In this document: positions 49,096 through 58,173 of the stretch, one piece after another
Numbering within the stretch: position 1 is the stretch's first letter
Layout of the letters: every line of letters starts with the position of its first letter
From: JBMNGH01 sp050949725
GTDB lineage: Bacteria > Bacillota > Thermosediminibacteria > Thermosediminibacterales > Tepidanaerobacteraceae
Length of the DNA stretch: 64,000 nt
Direction: 5' to 3'
Assembly: GCA_050949725.1 (NCBI GenBank)
Contig: JBMNGH010000005.1
Location: 105,634-169,633 of the forward strand
Notes under the pieces: model-generated
Told to the model about the DNA's origin: nothing
The model's database searches: none
Seen by the model: the letters and a program-made list of their open reading frames with translations, nothing else
Translations under genes and position numbers: made by a program

Positions 49096-50010
49096 TTAAT
49101 TATTTTCTAAGTATTTTTCTGCTTCAACAGCAGCTATAGCACCGTCCGCCACAGCTGTCACAACCTGTCTGAGGGTTTTTTCCCTTATATCTCCGGCTGC
49201 AAAAAGGCCTGGTACGTTTGTGGCCATTTTTTCATCAGTTATTATGTACCCCTTTTCGTTCAGTTTAACTAAATCCTTCACAGGCGCTGTCTTGGGGACA
49301 TAACCAATTGCCACAAAAATGCCGTTAACGGGCACTGAGCTCAGCTCTCCAGTCTTAACATTTTTCACAACTACTTCTTCTACTGTTTCTTCACCTTTTA
49401 TTTCTTCTACTACTGAATCCCAAATAAAGCTTATCTTGTCATTATTAAATGACCTTTCCTGGAGTATCTTAGTTGCTCTTAATTGGTCCCTTCTGTGAAC
49501 AACCTTAACGCTGCTCGCAAATCTTGTAAGATATAACGCCTCTTCTATTGCAGTATCACCTCCGCCGATAACCATAATCGGCAGATCTGTATAAAAAGCG
49601 CCATCACATGTGGCACAATATGACACACCTCTGCCAACAAAATCGCCTTCACCTTTGACACCCATTTTTCGGGGTTCAGCACCCATTGCTAAAATTACGC
49701 TTTTTGCTTCAACAGTCTCTCCTTTTAGAGTGATAACAAAGGAATCATTCTTTTTTTGGAGCTTTTCGACTTCACCGTTAAGAAATTCAGCCCCAAACCT
49801 TTCGGCTTGTTCGTGCATGCCATCAGTGAGTTCAGAACCGCCTACTCCCTGCGAAAAACCGGGGTAGTTTTCTATAAGATGAGTAATTGCAGCTTGGCCG
49901 CCGGGATACATTTTTTCAATGACGATAGTGGAAAGTTTTGCCCTTGCAGCATAAATACCCGCCGAAAGACCTGCAGGTCCTGCTCCGATTATAGCGATAT
50001 CGTAACTCAT
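49096..50010 (-). CDS. trxB: thioredoxin reductase
   Basis: A 304-residue flavoprotein. The start at 50010 (MSYDIAIIGAGPAG) has AAGGAGG seven bases upstream; the longer frame to 50061 is not supported. It has the FAD loop GAGPAGLSAGIYAARA, the NADPH loop VIGGGDTAIEEAL and the redox pair CATC (SYCATCDGAF). It ends the glycine-cleavage operon, where one might expect dihydrolipoamide dehydrogenase, and is next to a Cys-x-x-TGA reading frame that could be its substrate. Confidence 0.95.
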   Translation of the reverse strand: MSYDIAIIGAGPAGLSAGIYAARAKLSTIVIEKMYPGGQAAITHLIENYPGFSQGVGGSELTDGMHEQAERFGAEFLNGEVEKLQKKNDSFVITLKGETVEAKSVILAMGAEPRKMGVKGEGDFVGRGVSYCATCDGAFYTDLPIMVIGGGDTAIEEALYLTRFASSVKVVHRRDQLRATKILQERSFNNDKISFIWDSVVEEIKGEETVEEVVVKNVKTGELSSVPVNGIFVAIGYVPKTAPVKDLVKLNEKGYIITDEKMATNVPGLFAAGDIREKTLRQVVTAVADGAIAAVEAEKYLENN

Positions 50011-50081
50011 TTGAGTCCTCCTTTTTAAATTATGGTTTATTTTTAATATTTTACCACACAAACTATTATATTTAAATTGTT

Positions 50082-50384
50082 TTATTCGGTGATTTGGTAT
50101 CTATAAATCAATACGCCTTTATCTTTGAGTTTCTTTACTCCTGCCTTGAGAATTACAACATTTTCACCGGAATCGAGTGAAATATTGGTTCCCTCAAGTT
50201 TTTCAATCTCTTCCTTTACTTTAATTACATTGTCAAGGTCAATAATTTCTTTCACGCCCCAGGCGTGGGCAAGTGCACTTGCGGGATCTCATGTATCACA
50301 TAGCTTGGCTTTTCTCTCCTCTATTGAATACATTATACTCTTTATCAATGCTTTTTTTACATCTCCATCACTTGCAAATCCCAT
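50082..50384 (-). CDS. candidate selenoprotein (in-frame TGA in a Cys-x-x-Sec motif)
   Basis: A 100-codon frame begins with ATG at 50384, with GGGAGG nine bases upstream, and ends with TAA at 50082. It contains one TGA at codon 32 (50289-50291), in the context KAKLCD-T-[TGA]-DPASALAHAWG, so a CxxU redox motif would result. Downstream residues remain protein-like to the end (KEIIDLDNVIKVKEEIEKLE, VVILKAGVKKLKDKGVLIYR). A hairpin CACGCC-TGG-GGCGTG lies 50253-50267, 22 to 36 bases after the TGA, the place of a bacterial SECIS. I do not recognise the family. A nonsense mutation in a CxxC or other protein is the alternative. Confidence 0.55.
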
Positions 50385-50401
50385 ATGTCGAAACCTCCCA
50401 G

Positions 50402-51868
50402 TTAGTATTGTTTATTTTTCTCCCACTTTAAAACCAATTCCCTTGCTGCCTTTACCTCATCTATTCTCCTTACCGGTGTATTATGGGGGGCTGTTTTTAG
50501 TATTTCAGGATTTTCGTCGGCTTCCTCAGCAATTTTTATCATAGCCTCGATAAAATCATTTAAAGTCTCCAAACTTTCAGTTTCGGTCGGTTCTACCATT
50601 AAAGCTTGGTCTACAATCAATGGAAAGTAAATTGTCGGGGGATGGTACCCATAATCAAGTAATCGTTTCGCCACATCGAGGGTTGTGATATCGTTGCTGT
50701 TGTTTTTTAGACCGCCCAATACAAATTCATGTTTACACACTTGCTCTTTAGGTAAGTTATAGTACTTCTTTAACTTGTGCATCATATAATTTGCATTAAG
50801 GACAGCTTTTTCACTAGCTTCTCTTAGTCCTTTTCCTCCCATAGAGAGAATATATGCATAAGCCTTAACCATAACACCAAAATTACCATAAAAAGTTTTC
50901 ACCTTTCCTATTGAATCCGGTCGGTCATAATCGAGATAATAGTAATCATCTTTTTTCTCAATTAAAGGTGAAGGTAAAAATCTTACAAGGAAATTTTTCA
51001 CTCCAACAGGCCCGCTTCCTGGACCTCCACCGCCATGGGGTGTTGAAAAGGTTTTATGCAAGTTAAAATGCATTACATCAAAACCCATATCCCCGGGCCT
51101 CGAAATACCCATTATAGCATTCATATTAGCCCCATCATAATACAATAACCCTCCGGCATCATGGATTAAGTCTGCTATAGTATCTATATTTTTCTCAAAA
51201 AGTCCTAAAGTATTTGGGTTCGTTAACATCAAGCCAGCAATTTCATCATTTAGTTCTGATTTCAGGCTTTCGATATCAACAGTCCCATCGTCATACGACT
51301 TTATCTCTACTATATCAAACCCTGCAACGGCAGCACTTGAAGGATTCGTTCCATGGGCCGAATCTGGAACTATGATTTTCCTCCTCTTGTAATCCCCTCT
51401 ACTGTCATGATATGCCTTTATTATCATAAGACCGGTAAGTTCTCCATGAGCACCTGCGGCAGGCTGTAAGGAAACCCTATGCATTCCTGAAATTTCTGCA
51501 AGCATCATATCTAAATCATACATTAATTTCAGGGCTCCTTGGGTAGTATCTTCAGGCTGATAAGGATGGATATCCTTAAAACCACTTAGATAAGCCATAT
51601 CTTCATTGATTTTTGGGTTGTACTTCATTGTGCAGGACCCTAGAGGATAAAAACCGGTATCCACTCCAAAGTTTTTATTAGATAATTGAGTAAAATGCCT
51701 TACTATATCTACTTCACTAACTTCTGGCAAATCCACTTCTTCATCGCTTAAGAAACGCTCTGGGATTAACTCATTTAATTGACCTTCATTCACATCATTA
51801 TCAGGGAGGCTGTACGCTTTTCTTCCTTTTTTAGATATTTCAAAAATTAATTTATCATAACCACTCAC
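50402..51868 (-). CDS. gcvPB: glycine decarboxylase P-protein subunit 2
   Basis: The PLP-carrying half of the split glycine decarboxylase. The 488-residue protein has the cofactor lysine in FNLHKTFSTPHGGGGPGSG and the early block GFYPLGSCTMKYNPK. It overlaps gcvPA by four bases (ATGA). With gcvPA it decarboxylates glycine and loads the aminomethyl group on GcvH. Confidence 0.97.
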   Translation of the reverse strand: MSGYDKLIFEISKKGRKAYSLPDNDVNEGQLNELIPERFLSDEEVDLPEVSEVDIVRHFTQLSNKNFGVDTGFYPLGSCTMKYNPKINEDMAYLSGFKDIHPYQPEDTTQGALKLMYDLDMMLAEISGMHRVSLQPAAGAHGELTGLMIIKAYHDSRGDYKRRKIIVPDSAHGTNPSSAAVAGFDIVEIKSYDDGTVDIESLKSELNDEIAGLMLTNPNTLGLFEKNIDTIADLIHDAGGLLYYDGANMNAIMGISRPGDMGFDVMHFNLHKTFSTPHGGGGPGSGPVGVKNFLVRFLPSPLIEKKDDYYYLDYDRPDSIGKVKTFYGNFGVMVKAYAYILSMGGKGLREASEKAVLNANYMMHKLKKYYNLPKEQVCKHEFVLGGLKNNSNDITTLDVAKRLLDYGYHPPTIYFPLIVDQALMVEPTETESLETLNDFIEAMIKIAEEADENPEILKTAPHNTPVRRIDEVKAARELVLKWEKNKQY

Positions 51869-53208
51869 TGTATCACCTCCATAGCTTCCACAAGTCTGTC
51901 AATTTCATCCTTTGTCCTCTTCTCAGTCACACACAGAAGTATTCCATTTGATAATTCAGGGTAATTTTTTTCTAACTCATATCCGCCTAAAATATTTTGT
52001 TTCAATAGTTCTTCATTAACTATTGAGCTTTTAATGCCGCTCGTAATTGCGAATTCTTTGAAAAATGGCTTGCTAAACAGTGGCTTGAATTTCCCCTTTT
52101 TCACAAGCTGTCTTTGGGCATAATGGGCTTTTTGAGTCGATTGAACGGCCACTTCTTTTAAACCTTCTTTACCCATTGTTACTAAATAAATCGTTGCCAT
52201 CAAGGCATTTAAGGCTTGGTTTGAGCAAATATTTGATGTTGCCTTATATCTCCGAATATGCTGCTCCCTTGCTTGAAGGGTCAAGACAAAGGCCCTTTTC
52301 CCATCAGCATCAATAGACTGGCCCACTATCCTTCCTGGCATTTTCCTTGTAAGTTTCTTAGTTACTGCCATAAATCCTAAATAGGGCCCTCCGTAATTTA
52401 AGCTGTTGCCTAACCCTTGGCCTTCACCTACCACAATATCTGCTCCTAATTCTCCTGGTTTTTTTAATATTCCTAATGATATTGGATCAACGTAATTAAT
52501 AAGTAAAGCTTTGTTTTTATGGGTTATTTTTTCCACTTCCGATAAATCTTCAATAATGCCAAAAAAATTCGGGTTTTGAATTATTACCCCCGCTGTTTCG
52601 TTGTCTACAACTTTCTTTAACTTATCCACGTCAGTACTACCATCTGCCATGTCAACTTCTATTACTTCTACACCTTTTAATTTCATATAATTATTTAATA
52701 CTTTTCTGGTTTCGGGATGAACAGTCTTAGATACAACAATTGACTTTCGCCTTGTATTCACTACTGCCATCACCGCACTCTCAGCACATGCTGTAGCGCC
52801 ATCATATAAAGATGCATTACTAACATCCATGCCAGTAATATTTGAGAGCATTGTTTGATATTCGAATATATATTGCAGAGTTCCCTGACTTATTTCAGGT
52901 TGGTAAGGTGTATAAGCAGTATAAAACTCGGATCTTGATGCTAAATGTTTTACTATTGAAGGAATATAATGATCATACGCCCCAGCTCCTAAAAAACAAG
53001 TAAGTTCGTTGGTACTTTTATTCATCTTGCTTAAGGCTATCATATGTCTGGAAATTTCAATTTCTGAAAGAGCCTTATTAAGCTGGAGTTCTCTATTCAA
53101 TCTCAGATGCTTAGGTATATCCTCAAATAATTCATCAATAGAATCTACCCCTATACTGTCAAGTAACTCTTTTTCATCTGCCTTTGTATGAGGTATATAC
53201 TTGTGCAT
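51865..53208 (-). CDS. gcvPA: glycine decarboxylase P-protein subunit 1
   Basis: The non-PLP half of the split P-protein, 447 residues, with FLGAGAYDHYIPSIVKHL, EFYTAYTPYQPEISQGTLQ and SLYDGATACAESAVMA. Start and stop overlap with gcvH and gcvPB, so the three are translated together. Confidence 0.97.
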   Translation of the reverse strand: MHKYIPHTKADEKELLDSIGVDSIDELFEDIPKHLRLNRELQLNKALSEIEISRHMIALSKMNKSTNELTCFLGAGAYDHYIPSIVKHLASRSEFYTAYTPYQPEISQGTLQYIFEYQTMLSNITGMDVSNASLYDGATACAESAVMAVVNTRRKSIVVSKTVHPETRKVLNNYMKLKGVEVIEVDMADGSTDVDKLKKVVDNETAGVIIQNPNFFGIIEDLSEVEKITHKNKALLINYVDPISLGILKKPGELGADIVVGEGQGLGNSLNYGGPYLGFMAVTKKLTRKMPGRIVGQSIDADGKRAFVLTLQAREQHIRRYKATSNICSNQALNALMATIYLVTMGKEGLKEVAVQSTQKAHYAQRQLVKKGKFKPLFSKPFFKEFAITSGIKSSIVNEELLKQNILGGYELEKNYPELSNGILLCVTEKRTKDEIDRLVEAMEVIQ

Positions 53209-53594
53209 TATTTTTCCTCCTCACTACAAAATACCTCATATTCCTTTTCATCCATAAGTCCTTCCAATTCGCTTTCGTCAGACATTTTTATGCAGATAAT
53301 CCAGCTTCCGTAAGGGTCTTCGTTTACAAGCTCAGGACTATCCTCAAGCTCTTCATTTATTTCCAACACTTTCCCTGATACGGGCATATAAATATCAGAT
53401 GCGGCTTTTACAGATTCGATTACACCAAAAGCTTCTCCTTTTTCAAATTCATCATCAATTTCCGGGAGCTCCACAAAAACGATTTCCCCTAAAGCCTTTT
53501 GTGCATAATCTGTTATCCCAATATACGCTTTACCTTCTTCAACTTTTAGCCATTCATGATCTTTTGTGTAATATAAACCTTTAATTATTTCCAT
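53208..53594 (-). CDS. gcvH: glycine cleavage system H protein
   Basis: The lipoyl carrier shuttling the aminomethyl group between P, T and L proteins. 128 residues; the lipoylated lysine is Lys63 in the motif GVIESVKAASDIYMPVSG. AAGGGAGG is upstream. One base overlap with gcvPA. Confidence 0.97.
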   Translation of the reverse strand: MEIIKGLYYTKDHEWLKVEEGKAYIGITDYAQKALGEIVFVELPEIDDEFEKGEAFGVIESVKAASDIYMPVSGKVLEINEELEDSPELVNEDPYGSWIICIKMSDESELEGLMDEKEYEVFCSEEEK

Positions 53595-53613
53595 TATCTT
53601 TTCCTCCCTTTTT

Positions 53614-54726
53614 TTATTTTTTATACTTTTTGTTATAAAACTTTTTGTTTATGACTTTTGCTTCTAATATCCGCTTTCTTACCTTGATAAATAAGGTGGT
53701 TCCAATATCACCATACTCGCTGTCCACTAATGCCAAACCGATGTTTTTCTTAAGTGACGGAGAATAGTAGCCAGTCGTTACAAACCCAATATTTTCTCCT
53801 TCTGACAAGACTTCATAACCATGTCTTGGCACACCTTTATCAACCATTTCAAAACCAACTAATTTTCTTTTTAGACCTTCGATTTTTTGCTTTTCTAAAG
53901 CTTCTTTTCCAATGAAATTCGGTTTACTTAATTTGACAAAGAAACCCAGCCCAGCCTCTAAAGGGGTGATTTCTTCTGAAAGCTCATTTCCGTAAAGCGG
54001 CAAACCAACTTCAAACCTTAAAGTGTCCCTAGCACCAAGACCAACAGGTCTTATACCTTCGTCTTGCCCGGCTTCCATTAATTTTTCCCAAACTAATTCC
54101 GCATCTTTATGAGCCAAATATATTTCAAATCCATCTTCACCTGTATACCCTGTGCGGGAAATTAAACAATTAGCCCCCGCAATATTTACATTTCTTTTAC
54201 AGTAATAAAATCCAATTTCCGAAAGGTCAGTAACAGTTAACTTTTGTAGTATTCCTTCGCTTTTTGGGCCTTGTAAAGCAATTTGTGAAAAATCGTCGGA
54301 TACATTTCTTACCACTACGTCATATGCTCCAATGTTTTGAATTATCCATTTATAATCTTTTTCTGTATTGCCGGCATTTACTACAAGGAAAAAGTGATCA
54401 TCCTTAAACTTGTATACTAACAAGTCGTCAATAACTCCTCCATCAGGGTCACACATAAAAGTATACGCGATTTGGTTATCCCTTAAAAAGTTAATATCGT
54501 TTGTAAACAAATATTGCAGAAAATTCTCTGCCTCATTTCCTTTTATTTCTATCTCGCCCATATGGGATACGTCAAAAAGCCCTGCCTGATTCCTTACTGC
54601 CTCATGTTCTGCTAATATACCTTCAAATTCGACAGGTAGAGCCCATCCAGCATAATTAACTATCTTACCTCCGTATTTTTGATGGATATTGTATAAAGAA
54701 GTTTTTCTAGGCTCGCTCATTTTCAT
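53614..54726 (-). CDS. gcvT: glycine cleavage system T protein (aminomethyltransferase)
   Basis: Transfers the one-carbon unit to tetrahydrofolate with release of ammonia. The 370-residue protein has the folate-binding blocks FDVSHMGEIEIKG, ISRTGYTGEDGFEIY and GLGARDTLRFEVGLPLYG. First gene after the glycine riboswitch. Confidence 0.97.
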   Translation of the reverse strand: MKMSEPRKTSLYNIHQKYGGKIVNYAGWALPVEFEGILAEHEAVRNQAGLFDVSHMGEIEIKGNEAENFLQYLFTNDINFLRDNQIAYTFMCDPDGGVIDDLLVYKFKDDHFFLVVNAGNTEKDYKWIIQNIGAYDVVVRNVSDDFSQIALQGPKSEGILQKLTVTDLSEIGFYYCKRNVNIAGANCLISRTGYTGEDGFEIYLAHKDAELVWEKLMEAGQDEGIRPVGLGARDTLRFEVGLPLYGNELSEEITPLEAGLGFFVKLSKPNFIGKEALEKQKIEGLKRKLVGFEMVDKGVPRHGYEVLSEGENIGFVTTGYYSPSLKKNIGLALVDSEYGDIGTTLFIKVRKRILEAKVINKKFYNKKYKK

Positions 54727-54811
54727 TCCCTCCTCAAAAGTTTATTATTGCTAAAGGCATTTAATAATATTCAAATAATTCGCAGTATAATAAAAGGATA
54801 TAATGACAAAA

Positions 54812-55018
54812 CAAAGTCAGTATATCCCTCACTCTGTTAATTTGCCTGAGAGTTTCTACATTAATAATGTATTTCTCCTTCGGCTCCGATTCATCGGTCT
54901 CTTCAGAGTCCCATCAAACAACGATCCTCTTTGCCTGAAAGTTTCTATAAGAAGATGGGATCCACTTATATTGCTTCTTCGGCCACCTTAAAAAGATGTC
55001 TCTCGTTGTCATCATTTG
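54812..55018 (-). promoter_or_regulatory. tandem glycine riboswitch
   Basis: Two glycine aptamers in series on the minus strand. The first has GACAACGAGAGACATC ... GGTGGCCGAAGAAGCAA ... AGAAACTTTCAGGCAAAGAGGA. The second has GGACTCTGAAGAGACCGATG ... GGAGCCGAAGGAGAAAT ... GAAACTCTCAGGCAAA. The CCGAAG and CTCAGGCAAA signatures are diagnostic. Glycine binding would switch on gcvTHPAPB. Confidence 0.95.
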
Positions 55019-55048
55019 GTTTTAATTCTTTCAATATTTGTTTTATTT

Positions 55049-55077
55049 ATATTACAATAATTTCTAACATTAGGCAA
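55049..55077 (-). promoter_or_regulatory. gcv operon promoter
   Basis: TTGCCT (55072-55077), a 17-base spacer and TAATAT (55049-55054) lie about 25 bases before the riboswitch. Confidence 0.6.
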
Positions 55078-55154
55078 GTATTGATTTATTTAACCATCCA
55101 TTAGGTCAAATATATTATTGATACAACGAGGGATTTTGTAAAACTAGTTGAATA

Positions 55155-55223
55155 AACAAAAAAATAGACCTCATTTTCTAAGTTTACTCATCCATGCAAG
55201 GATAGGTTGAGGTCTATTTTTCT
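55155..55223 (-). terminator. ilvA terminator
   Basis: The arms AAAAATAGACCTCA and TGAGGTCTATTTTT enclose about 35 bases. The hairpin is followed by T residues on the minus strand, about 85 bases after the ilvA stop. Confidence 0.75.
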
Positions 55224-55305
55224 GCGTACGGCCGCCGCTTTCCTGCTTTTTGACACAAGATAAATCATATACTACTACTCACAATTCTAGATTTTGTAAA
55301 AATTT

Positions 55306-56553
55306 TTAAAATACTTTTTTGATTTTATAACCGGCATTTTGCAACTCGGAAATTATCAGTTCAATATGTTTATGGTTATTCGTTTCAACTGTCACTTCCA
55401 ATTGAACCTCGGTCAATCTGTTTAACGCTTTTAATTGGTTGTGATCCAATTTGATTACATTTGCATTTAAGTCGGCAAGGATTTTGGACACTTTCATTAA
55501 CTCTCCGGGCTTATCCGGAAGATCAACCGAAAAACACAAGATACGACCTCGGGTGTAAAGGCCTTGATTGATCATGGACGATATTGTTAAAACGTCTATA
55601 TTACCTCCACTTACTAAACACACAGTTTTTTTGTTCTCTTTTATATTTATCTTTTTTAAACCAGCGAGAGACAACACGCCAGCACTTTCGCCTATCATCT
55701 TATGTCGTTCTAAAAGCAACAAAAAGGCTTCCATGATTTCAAAGTCAGTTACCGTTACAATATCATCCACATAATCTTTTATGATAGAAAAGGTTATTTC
55801 TCCAGGCTTTTTTACGGCAACTCCTTCTGCAATGGTGCTAACATTTTTCAAATTAAACAGCTTATTATACTTGAGAGACTTTTCCATGGCATTTGCACCT
55901 TCAGGCTCTACCCCTACTATTTTAACGTTTGGATTCAAAGACTTTACTGCCATGGCAATTCCGCTGATCAGACCGCCACCACCAACCGGGACTATAATAC
56001 AATCTACATCCTGTAGCTCTTCTAAAATTTCCAGGCCAATGGTCCCTTGGCCCTCGATTACATCCAAATCGTTAAACGCATGGACGAATACATAACCGTG
56101 TTCTTTTTGCAGTTTGCATGCCTCTTCATATGACTCATCATAACAGTCCCCTGCTAACACTACTTTAGCTCCTAAGTTTTTTGTGGCCTCTATTTTGATA
56201 AGGGGTGTTGTTTTAGGCATTACAATCGTTGCTTCGATCCCTAGTTTTTGTGCCGCAAAGGCAACACCTTGTGCGTGATTCCCCGCAGAAGAACAGATAA
56301 GTCCCCTATTACGTTCTTCAAGGGATAATTTGCTGATCTTATTGTAGGCTCCTCGAATTTTAAAGGCACCTGTAATTTGAAGGTTTTCCGGTTTAATATA
56401 CACTTCCATTCCATTTTCTTGACTAAAAACTGAACTAAAAATCAATTTTGTTGGCTTTAATATTTGGCTGAGGCGTTTTTTTGCTTCTGTAAAGTTTAGA
56501 CCTCCTGCGACTTTTCTAATTTTATGTGCTGGTTCATTGTTTGTATATGACAT
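55306..56553 (-). CDS. ilvA: threonine dehydratase with ACT domain
   Basis: Deaminates threonine to 2-oxobutyrate, for isoleucine or catabolism. The start at 56553 (MSYTNNEPAHKIRK) follows AGGAGGGAG, giving 415 residues. The PLP lysine is in ITGAFKIRGAYNKIS, the phosphate loop is VGGGGLISGIAM, and the C-terminal 85 residues form one ACT domain (FSVDLPDKPGELMKVSKILA). One ACT domain of this type is shared by clostridial catabolic and biosynthetic enzymes, so the role is open. A T-box leader upstream favours biosynthesis. Confidence 0.94.
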   Translation of the reverse strand: MSYTNNEPAHKIRKVAGGLNFTEAKKRLSQILKPTKLIFSSVFSQENGMEVYIKPENLQITGAFKIRGAYNKISKLSLEERNRGLICSSAGNHAQGVAFAAQKLGIEATIVMPKTTPLIKIEATKNLGAKVVLAGDCYDESYEEACKLQKEHGYVFVHAFNDLDVIEGQGTIGLEILEELQDVDCIIVPVGGGGLISGIAMAVKSLNPNVKIVGVEPEGANAMEKSLKYNKLFNLKNVSTIAEGVAVKKPGEITFSIIKDYVDDIVTVTDFEIMEAFLLLLERHKMIGESAGVLSLAGLKKINIKENKKTVCLVSGGNIDVLTISSMINQGLYTRGRILCFSVDLPDKPGELMKVSKILADLNANVIKLDHNQLKALNRLTEVQLEVTVETNNHKHIELIISELQNAGYKIKKVF

Positions 56554-56604
56554 ATACTCCCTCCTATAACCATACTTCATCTAATACAATAAAATATAAT
56601 GATA

Positions 56605-56885
56605 ATAAAAAAAACCCGTCCCAAAAGTCAATACTTTCAGGGACGAGCTTGCCCGCGGTACCACCCTAATTGCGCTCATTTCACAATGGAAATGACCGCC
56701 TCTTCTTCAGTTCTAACAAACCTAAGTCAGTAACGAGACTAAACGGCACCTTTTACTCTATCTTTATATATTTCAAAGATGCTGCTCTGGAGGGATCTGT
56801 ATTTATGCAAAGTATCGGTTTACACCACCCACCGACTCTCTATAACTTTTTATGCATAAAATACCCTTCTCCATCATAGCAGTTA
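56605..56885 (-). promoter_or_regulatory. T-box leader before ilvA
   Basis: The T-box core AGGGTGGTACCGCGGGC is at about 56652-56672, followed by a terminator stem CGTCCC/GGGACGG with TTTTTTT. The specifier codon could not be fixed with certainty; an ATC (Ile) in CAGATCCC near 56795 is my best guess. Region 56886-57186 beyond it shows nothing I can name. Confidence 0.85.
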
Positions 56886-57186
56886 ATTTTTTTTATATTG
56901 ATAAATAAACTACCATACTTAAATATTTTTGTCAATAATAAAATTCCCTAATAGGAATTGTTGTTTATTCGCTTGTATTTTAAAAGGTTCCACGGATGAG
57001 AAGCCGGTTGCTATTCACGCCAAATTTAGGGCTGTTCAATCTGATTTGCAAGCGATGTGTTTATGGCTTTCAATGTTTACAGGTTTATTTGGGTTGCTCT
57101 CTTTTTTTTAGACAGTTATTGTGGCCTAAGGGGTTTGTTTTCACACTAACCGTGCCTTGTTTGGCCTTGTTTGGATGGCCGGTGGC

Positions 57187-58173
57187 TCAGAGCTTAAACA
57201 ATTCCTCAGCATTTTTATGTAGTATTAATTCCCGCTGTTCATCAGTAGCATTTATGGTGTTAACTATTTCCACTGCCTTTTCGATATTTCCTATCTGGTG
57301 TGGATAGTCGCTTCCCACAAGCAGTCGCTTGTCACCCATATAACTTAAGGCGAACTCCACTGCTTTTTGTTCAAACGAAACACAGTCAATATAGACATCT
57401 TTTATATAATCTGAAGGTTTTTTCTGTATGTTCTTCAGCTCAGGAAATGCCTTATGGCACCTATCCAACCTTTCAGAAAGATAAGGTAAGCATCCACCAA
57501 GATGTGCAGCAATTAGTTTAAGGCATGGAACTTTATCTAATATTCCACTAAAGATTAATCTTGAAACAACTAATGTCGTATCAAAAGTAAAACCTAAAGA
57601 GGCTACCAACCTATAATCTATAAAGTTGTCGGAAGGTGTTGGAGTAGTGGGATGTATAAACAAAGGCACATCTAGTTCTTGTGCTGTTTCATATAGGCAG
57701 AGGAATGATGGGTCATCAAGGTTTTTGCCTTCCACATTTGTGAAAATTGTCCCACCTACAAGCCCTAATTCTTTTACTGCTCTTTCAAGTTCTTTTGCCG
57801 ATTCTTCCGGATCCTGCAGTGGGAGGGCAGCTAAACCATAAAAACGCCCAGGATATTCAGCAGAAATTCGCGCAAAGTCATCGTTTGATATCTTGGCCAG
57901 ATATATCCCTTTGTCCCGTTCTTCAATATGTACTCCTGGTGTAGTAAGTGATAGGATCTGTGTTTCCATCCCCACTTTATCTAATAATTCCAGACGATAT
58001 TTTATATCTCTATGCCCCGGAACAATGATGTTGTAGTCACCTTCGTAAGCTAAAATATAATTATTGTTATTGTCCTCTGTAAGTTTTGCAACATACTTAC
58101 CTTTTATTAGCTCTTCTAAATATGCCGGTGGGTAAAAATGGTTGTGGACATCAATAGCTTTTGCATTATTCAT
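57187..58173 (-). CDS. amidohydrolase, ACMSD-like family
   Basis: A 328-residue metal-dependent TIM-barrel protein of the amidohydrolase-2 family, which includes ACMS decarboxylase and related (de)carboxylases. Ligands: DVHNHF (His10, His12), FIHPTTP near 170, AAHLGG near 218 and the Asp in LLVGSDYPHQIG near 290. Its start overlaps the NhaC gene end by eight bases, so the two are one operon: perhaps the substrate or a product is carried by that antiporter. The reaction is not identifiable. Confidence 0.88.
   Translation of the reverse strand: MNNAKAIDVHNHFYPPAYLEELIKGKYVAKLTEDNNNNYILAYEGDYNIIVPGHRDIKYRLELLDKVGMETQILSLTTPGVHIEERDKGIYLAKISNDDFARISAEYPGRFYGLAALPLQDPEESAKELERAVKELGLVGGTIFTNVEGKNLDDPSFLCLYETAQELDVPLFIHPTTPTPSDNFIDYRLVASLGFTFDTTLVVSRLIFSGILDKVPCLKLIAAHLGGCLPYLSERLDRCHKAFPELKNIQKKPSDYIKDVYIDCVSFEQKAVEFALSYMGDKRLLVGSDYPHQIGNIEKAVEIVNTINATDEQRELILHKNAEELFKL

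Noticed and set aside
50082..50384. Glycine reductase selenoprotein A (GrdA) as identity of the TGA-containing frame
   Set aside because: GrdA is about 155 residues with a different start and its Sec lies in a different motif; nothing else of a grd operon is here.
50125..50544. Plus-strand frame of 139 codons
   Set aside because: It is antisense to the candidate selenoprotein and the 3' end of gcvPB, with no ribosome binding site.
56929..57111. Plus-strand frame of 60 codons between the ilvA T-box and the amidohydrolase
   Set aside because: No ribosome binding site, no recognisable motif and poor codon use; treated as non-coding.
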